Source: Balneola sp.
GTDB lineage: Bacteria > Bacteroidota > Rhodothermia > Balneolales > Balneolaceae
DNA length: 64,000 nt
Assembly: GCA_017640785.1 (NCBI GenBank)
Contig: JAEPPZ010000005.1
Coordinates: forward strand, 1 to 64,000
Direction of reading: 5' to 3'
Of this stretch, positions 1 through 9,178 are shown one piece after another; positions within the stretch are counted from its first letter, which is position 1, and each line of letters starts with the position of its first letter. A program made the translations under genes and the position numbers. The notes beneath the pieces are model-generated. The model was not told the origin of the DNA. It saw nothing but the letters and a program-made list of their open reading frames with translations, and did not search any database.

Positions 1-25
1 GAACGGGACAAAAGATCAAGCCGAA

Positions 26-179
26 GTATTTAAGACGGGTTCACTGATCCTACGCTGAATAATCCTAAAGGTCTTCGTGCATTCTGAGAAAATTACTACA
101 CTCTTCACCAGAAAGGATTATTCCTGCTTCGCAGACGCATCCGGATCACGCTCTCTTCTCCGTCTTAAATACTAAGGGC
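26..179. repeat. Dispersed palindromic intergenic repeat, copy 1
   Basis: The segment is bounded by a perfect 13-bp inverted repeat at 26-38 and 160-172 (GTATTTAAGACGG and its complement). Its core at 58-179 recurs in inverted orientation at 26905-27025, with a 31-nt block (104-134) identical to 26950-26980. It also holds a hairpin around CCTGCTTCGCAG. No open reading frame explains the conservation, so it is probably a structured non-coding or miniature mobile repeat. The rest of 180-358 is AT-rich leader for the downstream lipoprotein, with no feature I can name. Confidence 0.75.
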
Positions 180-358
180 GAATTTTTCTACGATTATCAA
201 TATTAAACTGTCAAAGAATTACGTAACATCTGCACCGTTGACTGTTATTTGAAATTTGTTTTTTGATTTTTTTAAAAAGGATTGGGGGTATTCAATTCTA
301 CTCGTGTACTAAAGACAAATGACACAAATGTCTTTAACAAAACAAAAGAGAAATCACT

Positions 359-1258
359 ATGAAATCTTTACAAAACATATCAAAACTAACACTATTGGGC
401 TTAAGCCTTTTAGTAACCTTTGCAGCTTGTTCTGCGGTAAACAATGATGTTGACACCCTTTCGGATGAAGACATCGAACTGGCTACACAAATTATCGGAG
501 AGTCTGTATCTGATGAGAACTCCGGAATTATGAGTAGTATGTATGATGCCGTTTCTACGGTTGGCGATGATGGCATTTCTTATGGAAGTGATCATAAAAA
601 AGTTGACCCGGATGGCAGAAGCGGAAGAGGAAGAGAAAACAATTATTCCTATTCTTATGATCCTGATACCGGCACACATACTATAGAATATAATCGTAGT
701 GTAAATCATGGGGACTTCAGTAAAAATATAGCACTACTGAATACTTATATCTTCAAATCTACTGAAGGTGATTTTATAGCGCGCCCAAGAGCTAATGCAG
801 ATTCTATTGAAAGCGTAGATTTTACAGGAAATAAATCAGGTTCTGTAAATTCTCGAAGAGGAAGTTCAGAATTCGCCCGTGCAGATACTTTCGCTATTGC
901 CGGCTTACACAGCACTAGTTCGATAGTAAGTATTGACGGAACTCATCACGGAGAAGGAAGTGCTTCAGGCTTTACCAGAGACAGCGTTGAGGTATCCAGA
1001 GATTTTACTGTAGACATTGAATTCCTGAATGTTGAAATCGAAAAAGATACCGTTGAAGCTAATGGTAACCTGGAACAAGGTGTAACCGGAACACTTAATT
1101 ACAGCATAGTTTTAAACAAATCTTTTGGTGATGAAGCTGATACTCAAGTAATTGAAGGTACTATTGAATTAGAAGGAGATGGAACTGCCCTGTTAAGATT
1201 CAAAAAAGTAGCCAAAGTTGTTCGATTCTCACTTAAAGACGGATCAACACAAGATTAA
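359..1258 (+). CDS. Exported lipoprotein of unknown function
   Basis: The 299-residue product begins with a basic, hydrophobic signal sequence ending in a lipobox (TFAAC), giving a predicted lipidated Cys24, so the mature protein should sit in the outer or inner membrane facing the periplasm or surface. The first 100 residues after the cysteine are rich in Asp, Ser, Gly and Tyr and look flexible. The remainder is beta-rich (alternating Val, Thr and Ile), and I recognise no domain. It precedes a FecR/TonB-receptor pair but is separated from them by a strong terminator, so a joint role is only a guess. The first in-frame ATG after a long untranslated leader was taken as start. Confidence 0.75.
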   Translation: MKSLQNISKLTLLGLSLLVTFAACSAVNNDVDTLSDEDIELATQIIGESVSDENSGIMSSMYDAVSTVGDDGISYGSDHKKVDPDGRSGRGRENNYSYSYDPDTGTHTIEYNRSVNHGDFSKNIALLNTYIFKSTEGDFIARPRANADSIESVDFTGNKSGSVNSRRGSSEFARADTFAIAGLHSTSSIVSIDGTHHGEGSASGFTRDSVEVSRDFTVDIEFLNVEIEKDTVEANGNLEQGVTGTLNYSIVLNKSFGDEADTQVIEGTIELEGDGTALLRFKKVAKVVRFSLKDGSTQD

Positions 1259-1274
1259 AATACTAACCAACATG

Positions 1275-1311
1275 AACTGCAGGTTGATGATTTAACCTGC
1301 AGTTCTTTTAT
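1275..1311 (+). terminator. Rho-independent terminator after the lipoprotein gene
   Basis: A perfect 11-bp stem, AACTGCAGGTT (1275-1285) with its complement (1294-1304), encloses an 8-nt loop and is followed by CTTTTAT. It lies 16 nt after the lipoprotein stop and only about 10 nt before the FecR start, so FecR expression needs read-through or a promoter overlapping the hairpin. Confidence 0.8.
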
Positions 1312-1320
1312 ATTAGAATC

Positions 1321-2292
1321 ATGGAAACTAAAGACCTTTTACCTGAAAACGATCAAGACCTGCTGTTGGCTAAACAGTTGGATTCTGCGTTACAATCGGG
1401 TGAAGGTTTTTCAAGTATTCAGGACCCATTGATTCAATCTCTTTTAGCTTACCAAAATAAAGAACATGCTCAAATTGACACTTTAATTTCAGAATCTTCT
1501 GAAATGTGGGATAAAGTGTTTTCAGAAACAAAACCACAAAAGAAAGCCAGGATCACATCACTTTCAACCCGAAAAACGAATACATGGGCTTGGGCAACAG
1601 CAGCTACTGTATTGCTTGCAGCCTTCCTTGGAATTTTTTGGTTCACAAATTTAGATAATCCGGTTTTAGTTGCTCAAAGTGGAAATGCCATTGAATCGGT
1701 AATATTAGCAGATGGGTCTCAAGTGTCTCTAAGGCCGTATTCATCTCTCTACGAAATCGAATTATCAGATTCAAAAAGATCTTATGAACTTGAAGGAGAA
1801 GCCTTTTTTGTAGTTGCTAAAGACGCCAACAAACCTTTTTCAGTTGCTTCAGATAATGGAATTGTTACCGTATTGGGAACGCAATTCAATCTGAGCACAT
1901 GGGGAAATGAGACAAAATTGTTTCTTGAAGAAGGAAGTGTGAGACTCTCCGATCTCCATCAAAATTCCATCGTTCTTAACCCGGGTGAAAAAGCCACTAT
2001 ATCTCAGAACTTATTAAGCAATGCATCTCCGGGAGACGCTGAAGAATTTAAAGACTGGCTGAATGACGAAATTGTTTTAAATAGCACTCCTGTTTCGCAG
2101 GTAATAAACGAACTTGAACATCATTTTAAAGCAACCATTGATATTTCAGGTATGCAAAATACATCAGAACCTATATCCGGTACTATTGCATTAGATGAGC
2201 TTTCCACTACACTCAATGACTTGGGTGTAATTTTAGGCGGCACATTCAGAGAAGTAAATTCAAATAGCTTTACGTTTATTCCTTTAAATTAA
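1321..2292 (+). CDS. FecR-family anti-sigma factor
   Basis: This 323-residue protein has the FecR layout: a cytoplasmic N-terminal region (1-85), one membrane segment (about 89-109), then a periplasmic FecR domain with the ILADGSQVSL motif (about 128-137) and a C-terminal domain of the DUF4974 type (about 245-315). Family members hold an ECF sigma factor inactive until a TonB receptor with an STN domain signals across the periplasm. The adjacent receptor gene, 6 bp downstream, carries such a domain. No ECF sigma gene is in the window; it may lie upstream of base 1 or elsewhere. Confidence 0.9.
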   Translation: METKDLLPENDQDLLLAKQLDSALQSGEGFSSIQDPLIQSLLAYQNKEHAQIDTLISESSEMWDKVFSETKPQKKARITSLSTRKTNTWAWATAATVLLAAFLGIFWFTNLDNPVLVAQSGNAIESVILADGSQVSLRPYSSLYEIELSDSKRSYELEGEAFFVVAKDANKPFSVASDNGIVTVLGTQFNLSTWGNETKLFLEEGSVRLSDLHQNSIVLNPGEKATISQNLLSNASPGDAEEFKDWLNDEIVLNSTPVSQVINELEHHFKATIDISGMQNTSEPISGTIALDELSTTLNDLGVILGGTFREVNSNSFTFIPLN

Positions 2293-2298
2293 GGTTTC

Positions 2299-4911
2299 AT
2301 GAAAACCTTATTAAAAATAACTTTCTTTCTTTTTTGGGCGGGAACTGTAAACCAAAGCTTTGCACAGAACTCTTCTTCTCCAAAAACCCTGTTAGAATTA
2401 ATCAGTTCTATTGAACAGACTTCAGACATGAGATTTCTGTACCGGGAAGCACTGGTGAGTAATATAAATGTCACCGTTTCTTCTGACTCCCCTACTCTTT
2501 ATGAAGATCTCAGGTCTCAACTTCTGGAATTTAATATCGGGCTTCAGGTAAACTCTGAAAGAAACCAAGCCTTGCTTTTCAAAACCGGAAATAAACAAAA
2601 CAAACAAGAAGTTGTTATATCCGGATATGTAGTAGATGCTGAAACCGGAGATCGATTGCCATACTCTACCATATCCTGGTTCGAGAATGGTGAAATTACT
2701 GGTGTAGCTTCCTCAACTTCAGGCACCTTTCACGCCCGCATAAATTCTTCCGGATCATCGATTCCTCTTTTATTCTCCTTTGTCGGATACGAATCGAAAC
2801 GGGTAGATTTCGACATCTCTTCGAAATCTGAATTAACTGATATTGCTGTACGATTACGACCAAGACTTTATGGCGGCAGCGAGATCATAGTTAATGGAAA
2901 CGCTTTATTCAGTCCATCAGATACTGTATTCAGTAGTTTAATTGAAGCCGGATCTTTTAGTCCGTTAGGAGATAACAACTCTGCAAAAGCTTTACAATCG
3001 CTTCCGTCGGTACTTGCGGGGCCGGCCATCCAGGATGGTTTAAATGTCAGAGGCAGTTCATCAGACGGCTTTCGGGTATTACTGGATGGAATCACACTTT
3101 ATAACCAAAGCCATTTATTCGGATTGCTGGATGGTCTTAATGCAGATGTACTCAGAACCAGTGGTTTCTTTTATGATGTCACACCGGCTCAATTTCGGGC
3201 GCCGCTTGGTGGCACACTTACCTTTTTAACCAAAACCGGTAACCTGCAAAATTATGAAAGTTCAGTTGGCCTCAGTAACACCGCCTTAAGCGCCACTTTG
3301 GAAGGGCCTATAGTTTTGGGAAAATCCAGTTTCTTGTTTTCAGGTCGCCATTCTTACATCGATGATCTAAACTGGTTTAACAATCAGGGAATCATAAGAT
3401 ACGGGCTGGATATAGATCGCAATTATGACTTTCAAAGTGATACTGTCCGCAAATTTGTAGATCGGAATGTACAAAATATAAGTGGTAATGCTTTTTTCTA
3501 CGACTTACATGGTAAGTTGTATTTCGAAACTACTTCGGGTTCACAATTGATTGCAAGTATGTACTTCGGAAAGGATGAAGCCAATCAATCCTATGATCGA
3601 CGATTTCAGCAACAATCTGAAGAATTCAATACGAATAATGAGTGGTCGAGCAAAATGGTTAAGCTGGCTTATAACACTCAACTTCAACATGATATAAATT
3701 CTGAAAGCAGCATAGGGTTCAGCGATTATTATTCAAACTATCTGAAAGAGGATAACGACTTCCGAAGGCCTGAAAACGACAATAACAATCAAAACGCGAC
3801 TATTGAGATCTTACCGTTCAATTTAGAAAATGAACTTCATGAATTTCAGATCAACCAGAGATTCAGTAGATCCTTTGAACACTTTGGATTAGATTTTGGA
3901 GTCACTTACAGCGATTTCGAAGTTCTATATACTGAATTAAGTCCGCGTAACCAATCCTTTCGAAGCAGACGAACAAGTCAGTTACTGGACATATTCAGTC
4001 AGTTTGATTTTGCAAATTCTACCGAAGCTCATGTCAGTTTAGGAAGCAGGTTATATTATTTCAGCAATGGAAAATATTTAAAGTGGTCTCCAAGAATTAA
4101 AGCGCAGTTCTTACCGGAATCAGCAGTTTCATTTGGACTAGGCTATAGCAAAAACTATCAGTTCTTACATCAATTGGATTTTTTGACTGTAAACAGCACT
4201 GATTTTTGGGTTATGACTAACAATGAGCAGCCTCCTTCTTCAGTAAGCTATTTTACTTCAAATATAAGATTGCGACCTTCAAATTCCCTTTTCTTACAGG
4301 TTGAAGGCTATTATAAACTTTTTGACAATCTTCGAATTCACAGCTTAGCCGATCATTTTATTTCATCCTTTTTTGATGAAGATGATACAAACCCATTCCT
4401 TTTTAATAATACAGGAGTTGGTAAGGGTATTGAATTTCTCCTGAAGAAACGATTCTCCAAATTCAGCCTTTCGTCCACCTACACTCTGGCTTCTACCGAA
4501 CTTGAGAATTTACTGATCAATGACGGCAAACCTTTTCATCCTTCTTATGACCGGACACATCAGTTTTCTTTGATTGGTGATTTTGATCTTTCTAATGGAC
4601 TGAGTTTTTATGCCTCCTGGAATTTTGCAACGGGGACTCCAAATAATGTGCTTTCAAGAGATGAACAAACAGAAACCAGGATCGGGGATTACTCAAGGCT
4701 GGATGTTTCTCTTAAATATATTCTCAGTACAGGAAATACCGAAAAAGCTGAATTCTTATTTTCTGTTTATAATCTGTTAAATACTCGAAACCCCTGGTAT
4801 TCTGATTTTAAAGCAGGCAGAAGCACAAACAATAACCGAATTATACCCGGTTTGACTACCGTTTATGATCTGGGAATTCAACCCAGTTTCAGAGCAAAGC
4901 TGTATTTTTAA
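2299..4911 (+). CDS. TonB-dependent outer-membrane receptor with STN signalling domain
   Basis: The 870-residue precursor has a signal peptide ending at SFAQ (about residue 23), then an STN-like domain (about 30-95), a carboxypeptidase-regulatory-like beta sandwich (about 105-190, starting VVISGYVVDAETG), a plug (about 215-320, with LNVRGSSSDGF), and a 22-strand-type barrel ending in aromatic LYF, as is usual for BAM substrates. It imports an unknown ligand using ExbBD/TonB energy. The STN domain and the FecR gene directly upstream imply it also signals its own induction. It ends in a 4-bp convergent overlap with the histidine kinase gene. Confidence 0.92.
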   Translation: MKTLLKITFFLFWAGTVNQSFAQNSSSPKTLLELISSIEQTSDMRFLYREALVSNINVTVSSDSPTLYEDLRSQLLEFNIGLQVNSERNQALLFKTGNKQNKQEVVISGYVVDAETGDRLPYSTISWFENGEITGVASSTSGTFHARINSSGSSIPLLFSFVGYESKRVDFDISSKSELTDIAVRLRPRLYGGSEIIVNGNALFSPSDTVFSSLIEAGSFSPLGDNNSAKALQSLPSVLAGPAIQDGLNVRGSSSDGFRVLLDGITLYNQSHLFGLLDGLNADVLRTSGFFYDVTPAQFRAPLGGTLTFLTKTGNLQNYESSVGLSNTALSATLEGPIVLGKSSFLFSGRHSYIDDLNWFNNQGIIRYGLDIDRNYDFQSDTVRKFVDRNVQNISGNAFFYDLHGKLYFETTSGSQLIASMYFGKDEANQSYDRRFQQQSEEFNTNNEWSSKMVKLAYNTQLQHDINSESSIGFSDYYSNYLKEDNDFRRPENDNNNQNATIEILPFNLENELHEFQINQRFSRSFEHFGLDFGVTYSDFEVLYTELSPRNQSFRSRRTSQLLDIFSQFDFANSTEAHVSLGSRLYYFSNGKYLKWSPRIKAQFLPESAVSFGLGYSKNYQFLHQLDFLTVNSTDFWVMTNNEQPPSSVSYFTSNIRLRPSNSLFLQVEGYYKLFDNLRIHSLADHFISSFFDEDDTNPFLFNNTGVGKGIEFLLKKRFSKFSLSSTYTLASTELENLLINDGKPFHPSYDRTHQFSLIGDFDLSNGLSFYASWNFATGTPNNVLSRDEQTETRIGDYSRLDVSLKYILSTGNTEKAEFLFSVYNLLNTRNPWYSDFKAGRSTNNNRIIPGLTTVYDLGIQPSFRAKLYF

Positions 4912-6272
4912 AATCTTAACCTAAAAACTGTTTTCCCTTTTTCTGACTCCAGCAGATACAAACTCCCGTTGTGCAGCCTCATAATTTGTCTGGATAAACT
5001 TAACCCGATTCCTGAACCCCCTTCCGGAGAGTTCTTGCTTGTTGTATAGAATGGAACGAAAATTTTCTCTGCTGATGACTCCTTGATACCCGGCCCATTG
5101 TCCTGAACATCTATAAAAGCATGTCCGGATTCATCAATGCCACCTTTTAAGATCACTTTCGGATCCTGCCTGTTTTTCAAAACCTTGAATGCATTTTTTA
5201 CAACGTTGATCAAAGATTGTTCTATCAACTGGCTGTCAGCAACTACTTCAATAGAGTCAGATTCGAATTCAGTTTCAACCGTTATGGATCTGGAAAGAGC
5301 TTCTCCTTTCATTAAATTTTTAACTCTGTCAACGATTTCTTTCAGGTGTACAACATCAAAATCAGGACTTGGAATTTGTGTAATGTTCCGGTACGAATCC
5401 ACAAACCTCATTAAACCTAGACTTCTTTTGTTGATCGTCTGAAGAGCCTCCTTTACATCTTCCATTGTTTCTTCGGATATATCCTTATTCCCTTCTTCGC
5501 TCAATAAATTACCCGCCAACATTGTATTTACTGTATCAGACAAAGAAGCAATTGGTGTAATGGAATTCATGATCTCATGAGCTAAAACCTGAGTTAAGTT
5601 TTGCCAGGCTTCCATTTCTTTTTCTTCCAGCTCAGATGAAATGTTACTTAAAGAAATGATCTTATAAAGGTCTCCTTTTACTCTAAACTCGGTAGCAAAA
5701 ATAGCGATCTGAGATTCTCTGTTTTTTATGGATGTTCTTACCAAAGTTCTGGCTCCGCCTTTCAGATCCTGAACTGCTTCAAATAAAGGCTCACTGATCT
5801 TTTTAAGTTGAGATACATTTCTTAATACTGCTGTCCCTAATATTTTCTTTGCAGCCGTATTGAATAATTCTATTTCACCATCCTTATTGAAAGAAAATAA
5901 TCCAATCCCGATATGCTGGACCACCGTTTCCAGATATTGATAGCTCTCTTCTCCTTTGGCTCTTTCCCGATTAAATTTTTCTATGATATTGTTGAAAACA
6001 GAGTTCAGTGATTCCAGTGATTCTCCATATCCTTTATTAGAAAAAGACTGTGAGAAATCATTATAACTGATAGCTTCAAAAAATCGCTTAAGATTCTTAT
6101 TTGTTATCTCAACATATCTGATAAGATTTATAACCTGAAGTACAACTACTACAGCTATCAGCGCTAAACTCACATAGTATTGGGTGTTTAATGCTATATA
6201 AGCTCCAACCAAAAGAACTATAAACAGAAATAATACTCTAAAAATAATTCCTACTCTCAGACTTCTAAGCAT
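4908..6272 (-). CDS. NtrY-like sensor histidine kinase
   Basis: The 454-residue inner-membrane kinase has two closely spaced N-terminal membrane helices (about 9-28 and 31-51), a HAMP-like linker, a PAS domain (about 110-215), a phospho-acceptor His232 in LAHEIMNS, an N box (NVVKNA) and G boxes (DNGPGI, GGSGIGLSLS). The very short extracytoplasmic loop suggests sensing in the membrane or cytoplasm. It lies 11 bp downstream of the sigma-54 activator gene on the same strand, so the two form an operon and a cognate pair. The likely output is the efflux locus on the opposite strand. Confidence 0.92.
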   Translation of the reverse strand: MLRSLRVGIIFRVLFLFIVLLVGAYIALNTQYYVSLALIAVVVVLQVINLIRYVEITNKNLKRFFEAISYNDFSQSFSNKGYGESLESLNSVFNNIIEKFNRERAKGEESYQYLETVVQHIGIGLFSFNKDGEIELFNTAAKKILGTAVLRNVSQLKKISEPLFEAVQDLKGGARTLVRTSIKNRESQIAIFATEFRVKGDLYKIISLSNISSELEEKEMEAWQNLTQVLAHEIMNSITPIASLSDTVNTMLAGNLLSEEGNKDISEETMEDVKEALQTINKRSLGLMRFVDSYRNITQIPSPDFDVVHLKEIVDRVKNLMKGEALSRSITVETEFESDSIEVVADSQLIEQSLINVVKNAFKVLKNRQDPKVILKGGIDESGHAFIDVQDNGPGIKESSAEKIFVPFYTTSKNSPEGGSGIGLSLSRQIMRLHNGSLYLLESEKGKTVFRLRF

Positions 6273-6283
6273 TATGAATCTCT

Positions 6284-7660
6284 TTAAAGTCCATATTTGT
6301 CCATCCTTCTGTAAAGTGACGCCCTGGTCAGACCGAGTTCGTCTGCTGCTTTAGAAATATTGCCTTCATGTTTCTTTAGTGCCTTACGAAGAACCATTTT
6401 TTCAACTTCTTCCAGATTGTAATCTTCAAAAACAACTTGTTCGCTATCACTTATTTCCTGCGTTAAAAGAAAGTCAGAAGGTTGCAGTATTGCGGATTCA
6501 CTCATAATAACAGCACGTTCAGTAGCATGCTGAAGTTCCCGCACATTCCCTGGCCAACTGTGTTTCTCCAGCTTTACTATAGTTTCTTTTGAACATCCAT
6601 TTACATCTTTCTTGTATTTTTTTGAATACAATTTTATGAAATGATCTGTTAATGCTTCAATGTCTTCAATCCGGTCTCTTAGCGGAGGTAGTTGGATTTC
6701 TATAGTGTTGATCCTGAATAAAAGGTCTTGGCGGAAAGTAGAATCAGTCACCATTTCCTTTAATGACTGATTAGTTGCACATACTAATCGTATATCGATT
6801 TCTTTTGATTTTGCGGAGCCAACCCTGTTTACCTTTCTGTTTTGTAATACGGTAAGAAGTTTAGACTGAAGTGGCACCGGAAGATTTCCGATTTCATCCA
6901 GAAATAAAGTCCCTCCGTTGGCAAGCTCAAATCTCCCTGCTTTGTCTTCTTTAGCATCTGTAAATGCCCCTTTCACATAACCGAATAATTCACTTTCAAA
7001 AAGAGATTCTGTGATTGCTCCCATATCCACATTCATAAATACATTTTCATGGCGAGCTGATCTTCTGTGAAGTGCTCTGGCGATCATTTCTTTTCCGGTT
7101 CCGTTTTCTCCAAGAATTAACACATTGGCATCAGTTGCTGCCACTTTCTCAATGGTATTGAATACATTAAGCATTGCGGGACTTCTTCCGATGATATCCC
7201 GATAATGATGATCTATATCGCTGTTTATCTGTTTTTGTGTCTCTTTTAATTCTGCAACTTCTCTTTTTGAATCGGTAAGCTGCATTGCAGACATTACCGT
7301 TGTGAGGAGCTTTTCATTCTTCCAGGGCTTTAATACAAAATCGGTGGCTCCTGCTTTTACGGCTTGTACCGCTTTGTCAATATCACCATAAGCAGTTATA
7401 AGAATTACTGCAATGGAAGGATCTATTTCCAAAATTTTTTGCAGCCAGAAAAACCCTTCCTTTCCGCTACTCACATCTTCGGTGAAATTCATATCTAACA
7501 AAATCAGATCGTATCTGTTGTTTTTCAGAAGTGTCGGAATAGAATTCGGATCCTTTTCAGTTTCTATGGATTTCACATGTTGTTTCAAAAACAATCGAGC
7601 TGCCTGTAAAACATCGGCATCATCATCTACCACTAAAATCTTTCCTTTCTTGGAGGTCAT
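6284..7660 (-). CDS. Sigma-54-dependent response regulator, NtrC family
   Basis: This 458-residue regulator has a receiver domain (about 5-125; acidic DDD at 12-14, phospho-acceptor Asp56, Lys111), an AAA+ domain (about 155-385) with Walker A GENGTGKE at 184-191 and Walker B TLFLDEIG at 251-258, and a Fis-type helix-turn-helix at the C-terminus. The sigma-54 contact loop reads GAFTDA (231-236) where the consensus is GAFTGA; the Asp variant occurs in functional family members. It is first in an operon with the kinase. A palindromic operator and sigma-54-like promoter in the divergent region make the adaptor gene its probable target. Confidence 0.95.
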   Translation of the reverse strand: MTSKKGKILVVDDDADVLQAARLFLKQHVKSIETEKDPNSIPTLLKNNRYDLILLDMNFTEDVSSGKEGFFWLQKILEIDPSIAVILITAYGDIDKAVQAVKAGATDFVLKPWKNEKLLTTVMSAMQLTDSKREVAELKETQKQINSDIDHHYRDIIGRSPAMLNVFNTIEKVAATDANVLILGENGTGKEMIARALHRRSARHENVFMNVDMGAITESLFESELFGYVKGAFTDAKEDKAGRFELANGGTLFLDEIGNLPVPLQSKLLTVLQNRKVNRVGSAKSKEIDIRLVCATNQSLKEMVTDSTFRQDLLFRINTIEIQLPPLRDRIEDIEALTDHFIKLYSKKYKKDVNGCSKETIVKLEKHSWPGNVRELQHATERAVIMSESAILQPSDFLLTQEISDSEQVVFEDYNLEEVEKMVLRKALKKHEGNISKAADELGLTRASLYRRMDKYGL

Positions 7661-7766
7661 ATCAATTTGTTAGTTCATATCCTTTTATCAAATACTGTAC
7701 CTAAAATGAATTCTTTTCTTAAAATCGGTTCCGGTTTATATAAAGTGAATAGCCAAAAAATTCAGG

Positions 7767-7807
7767 TGTTCGATATCGAACAGTAAGTGTATCAAAATGA
7801 ACAGTAA
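7767..7807. promoter_or_regulatory. Putative upstream activating sequence for the NtrC-type regulator
   Basis: A perfect 16-bp palindrome, TGTTCGATATCGAACA (7767-7782), is followed by a second half site. GAACAGTAA occurs at 7778-7786 and again at 7799-7807, 21 bp apart, which is two helical turns. It lies about 75-90 bp upstream of the sigma-54-like promoter, a typical enhancer distance, and between the regulator gene and the divergent adaptor gene. The assignment to this regulator is inference. Confidence 0.6.
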
Positions 7808-7855
7808 AATCCTACTAAAGCCTCAAAAACACTGATCTGAAGAGTTTCAGATGCT

Positions 7856-7873
7856 TTGGCACAGTAGTTGACA
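7856..7873 (+). promoter_or_regulatory. Sigma-54-like -24/-12 promoter of the efflux operon
   Basis: TTGGCAC followed by TTGACA places GG (7858-7859) exactly 10 nt before GA (7870-7871), against the consensus TTGGCACG-N4-TTGCA with GG-N10-GC. The -24 half is perfect and the -12 half has one change (GA for GC). It is about 50 nt upstream of the adaptor start, suiting transcription initiation near 7883. Confidence 0.55.
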
Positions 7874-7921
7874 TTATATAGAAAAGAAAACTTTCACTTT
7901 AAAAGAGTTTAAAAACAGCCC

Positions 7922-9178
7922 ATGGGAATGGACAAGAAAATTGAAAAGAAAAAGTGGACGCCTAAAAGGATTGGTCTAATTGTTATCGTTTTAGCCTTCA
8001 TTGGATTTACTATCTACAGCTTTGCTTATATGGATTTCAGATCCACTCTCAATGTTGAAAAAGAGAAGCTGACTATTTCTACTGTTGCTGAAAATTCGTT
8101 TCAGGAGTTTATTCAGGTCTCGGGAACTGTTCAACCAATTCGTACCATTTTTCTGGATGCACTGGAAGGCGGTGTGATCAAATCCGTTAATCTGGAATCC
8201 GGAACCAATGTAGAAAGAGGTGACACCATCGCTGTTTTAACAAATTCCTCTCTCCAACTAAGCGTACTTCAACAGGAAGCAAGTCTTTATGATCAGATCA
8301 ACAACGTCAGAAATTCCCGTTTGAATCTGGAGCAAAACAATCTTCGGTTGAAAGAACAATTGATCAGTGTAGAAAATCAATTGAACCTTGCTAAGCCTGA
8401 ATTTGAAAGACAAAAATCTTTGTATGAGAAAAGCCTCACTTCGGAACAAGAATTTCAACAGGCTAAAGAAAATTATGAGTATCAGAAGAAGAGATATGAA
8501 ATAAGCTCCGAGTCCTTTAAACGTGATTCAGTTCAAACAAGATCACAACTAAGACAACTTGATGAATCTGAAAAACGAATGTTCAGAAGTCTGGATGGAG
8601 TTCAGGCTATACTTGAAAATCTGATCGTGACCGCTCCTATTAAAGGGCAACTTACCACTGTTGAATTACAACAAGGTCAATCAATTAACAGAGGCGAAAG
8701 AATTGGACAGGTCGACATTTTAGATAATTATAAGATCAGAGTTGGTGTGGATGAATTTCATTTGTCCAGAATTACTACCGGTCTGGAAGGCTCTTTCAAT
8801 TTTGCCGGCCAAACCCATGAATTGGTTATTACGAAAGTTTATCCGGTTATCAATAATGGCCAATTTCAGGTTGATATGGAATTTGTGAATGAGGCGCCGT
8901 CCGGATTAAGAAGAGGTCAAACTGCAAGAATCCGTCTCGAACTTGGAGAATCCTCAAATGCTTTGCTTCTCCCAAGAGGCGGTTTTTATCAAACCTCGGG
9001 AGGAAATTGGGTCTTTAAATTGAATGAGGATGGCACTCAGGCAGTGAAGCAAAATATTCGCTTGGGTCGTCTTAACCCTGAGTATTACGAAGTGTTGTCG
9101 GGATTAGAATCGGGCGATGAAGTAATTACATCAAGCTATGATACTTTTGGAGATAATGAGGTTTTGGAATTGAATTAA
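7922..9178 (+). CDS. Efflux periplasmic adaptor, MacA/HlyD family
   Basis: The 418-residue adaptor has a basic N-terminus, a single membrane anchor (about 17-36), a biotinyl-lipoyl-like hairpin domain, a long coiled-coil (about 115-210, Gln/Glu/Leu rich) and a beta-barrel/membrane-proximal C-terminal half. Such proteins link an inner-membrane ABC transporter to an outer-membrane exit duct. It is the first gene of the ABC locus, directly after the sigma-54-like promoter. Normally it would be followed closely by the ATPase gene; here 517 bp carrying an inserted four-helix-bundle gene intervene. An alternative ATG lies 6 nt downstream. Confidence 0.9.
   Translation: MGMDKKIEKKKWTPKRIGLIVIVLAFIGFTIYSFAYMDFRSTLNVEKEKLTISTVAENSFQEFIQVSGTVQPIRTIFLDALEGGVIKSVNLESGTNVERGDTIAVLTNSSLQLSVLQQEASLYDQINNVRNSRLNLEQNNLRLKEQLISVENQLNLAKPEFERQKSLYEKSLTSEQEFQQAKENYEYQKKRYEISSESFKRDSVQTRSQLRQLDESEKRMFRSLDGVQAILENLIVTAPIKGQLTTVELQQGQSINRGERIGQVDILDNYKIRVGVDEFHLSRITTGLEGSFNFAGQTHELVITKVYPVINNGQFQVDMEFVNEAPSGLRRGQTARIRLELGESSNALLLPRGGFYQTSGGNWVFKLNEDGTQAVKQNIRLGRLNPEYYEVLSGLESGDEVITSSYDTFGDNEVLELN

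Noticed and set aside
7661-7760. Promoter for the regulator/kinase operon
   Set aside because: AT-rich sequence is present but no motif is clear enough to place it.
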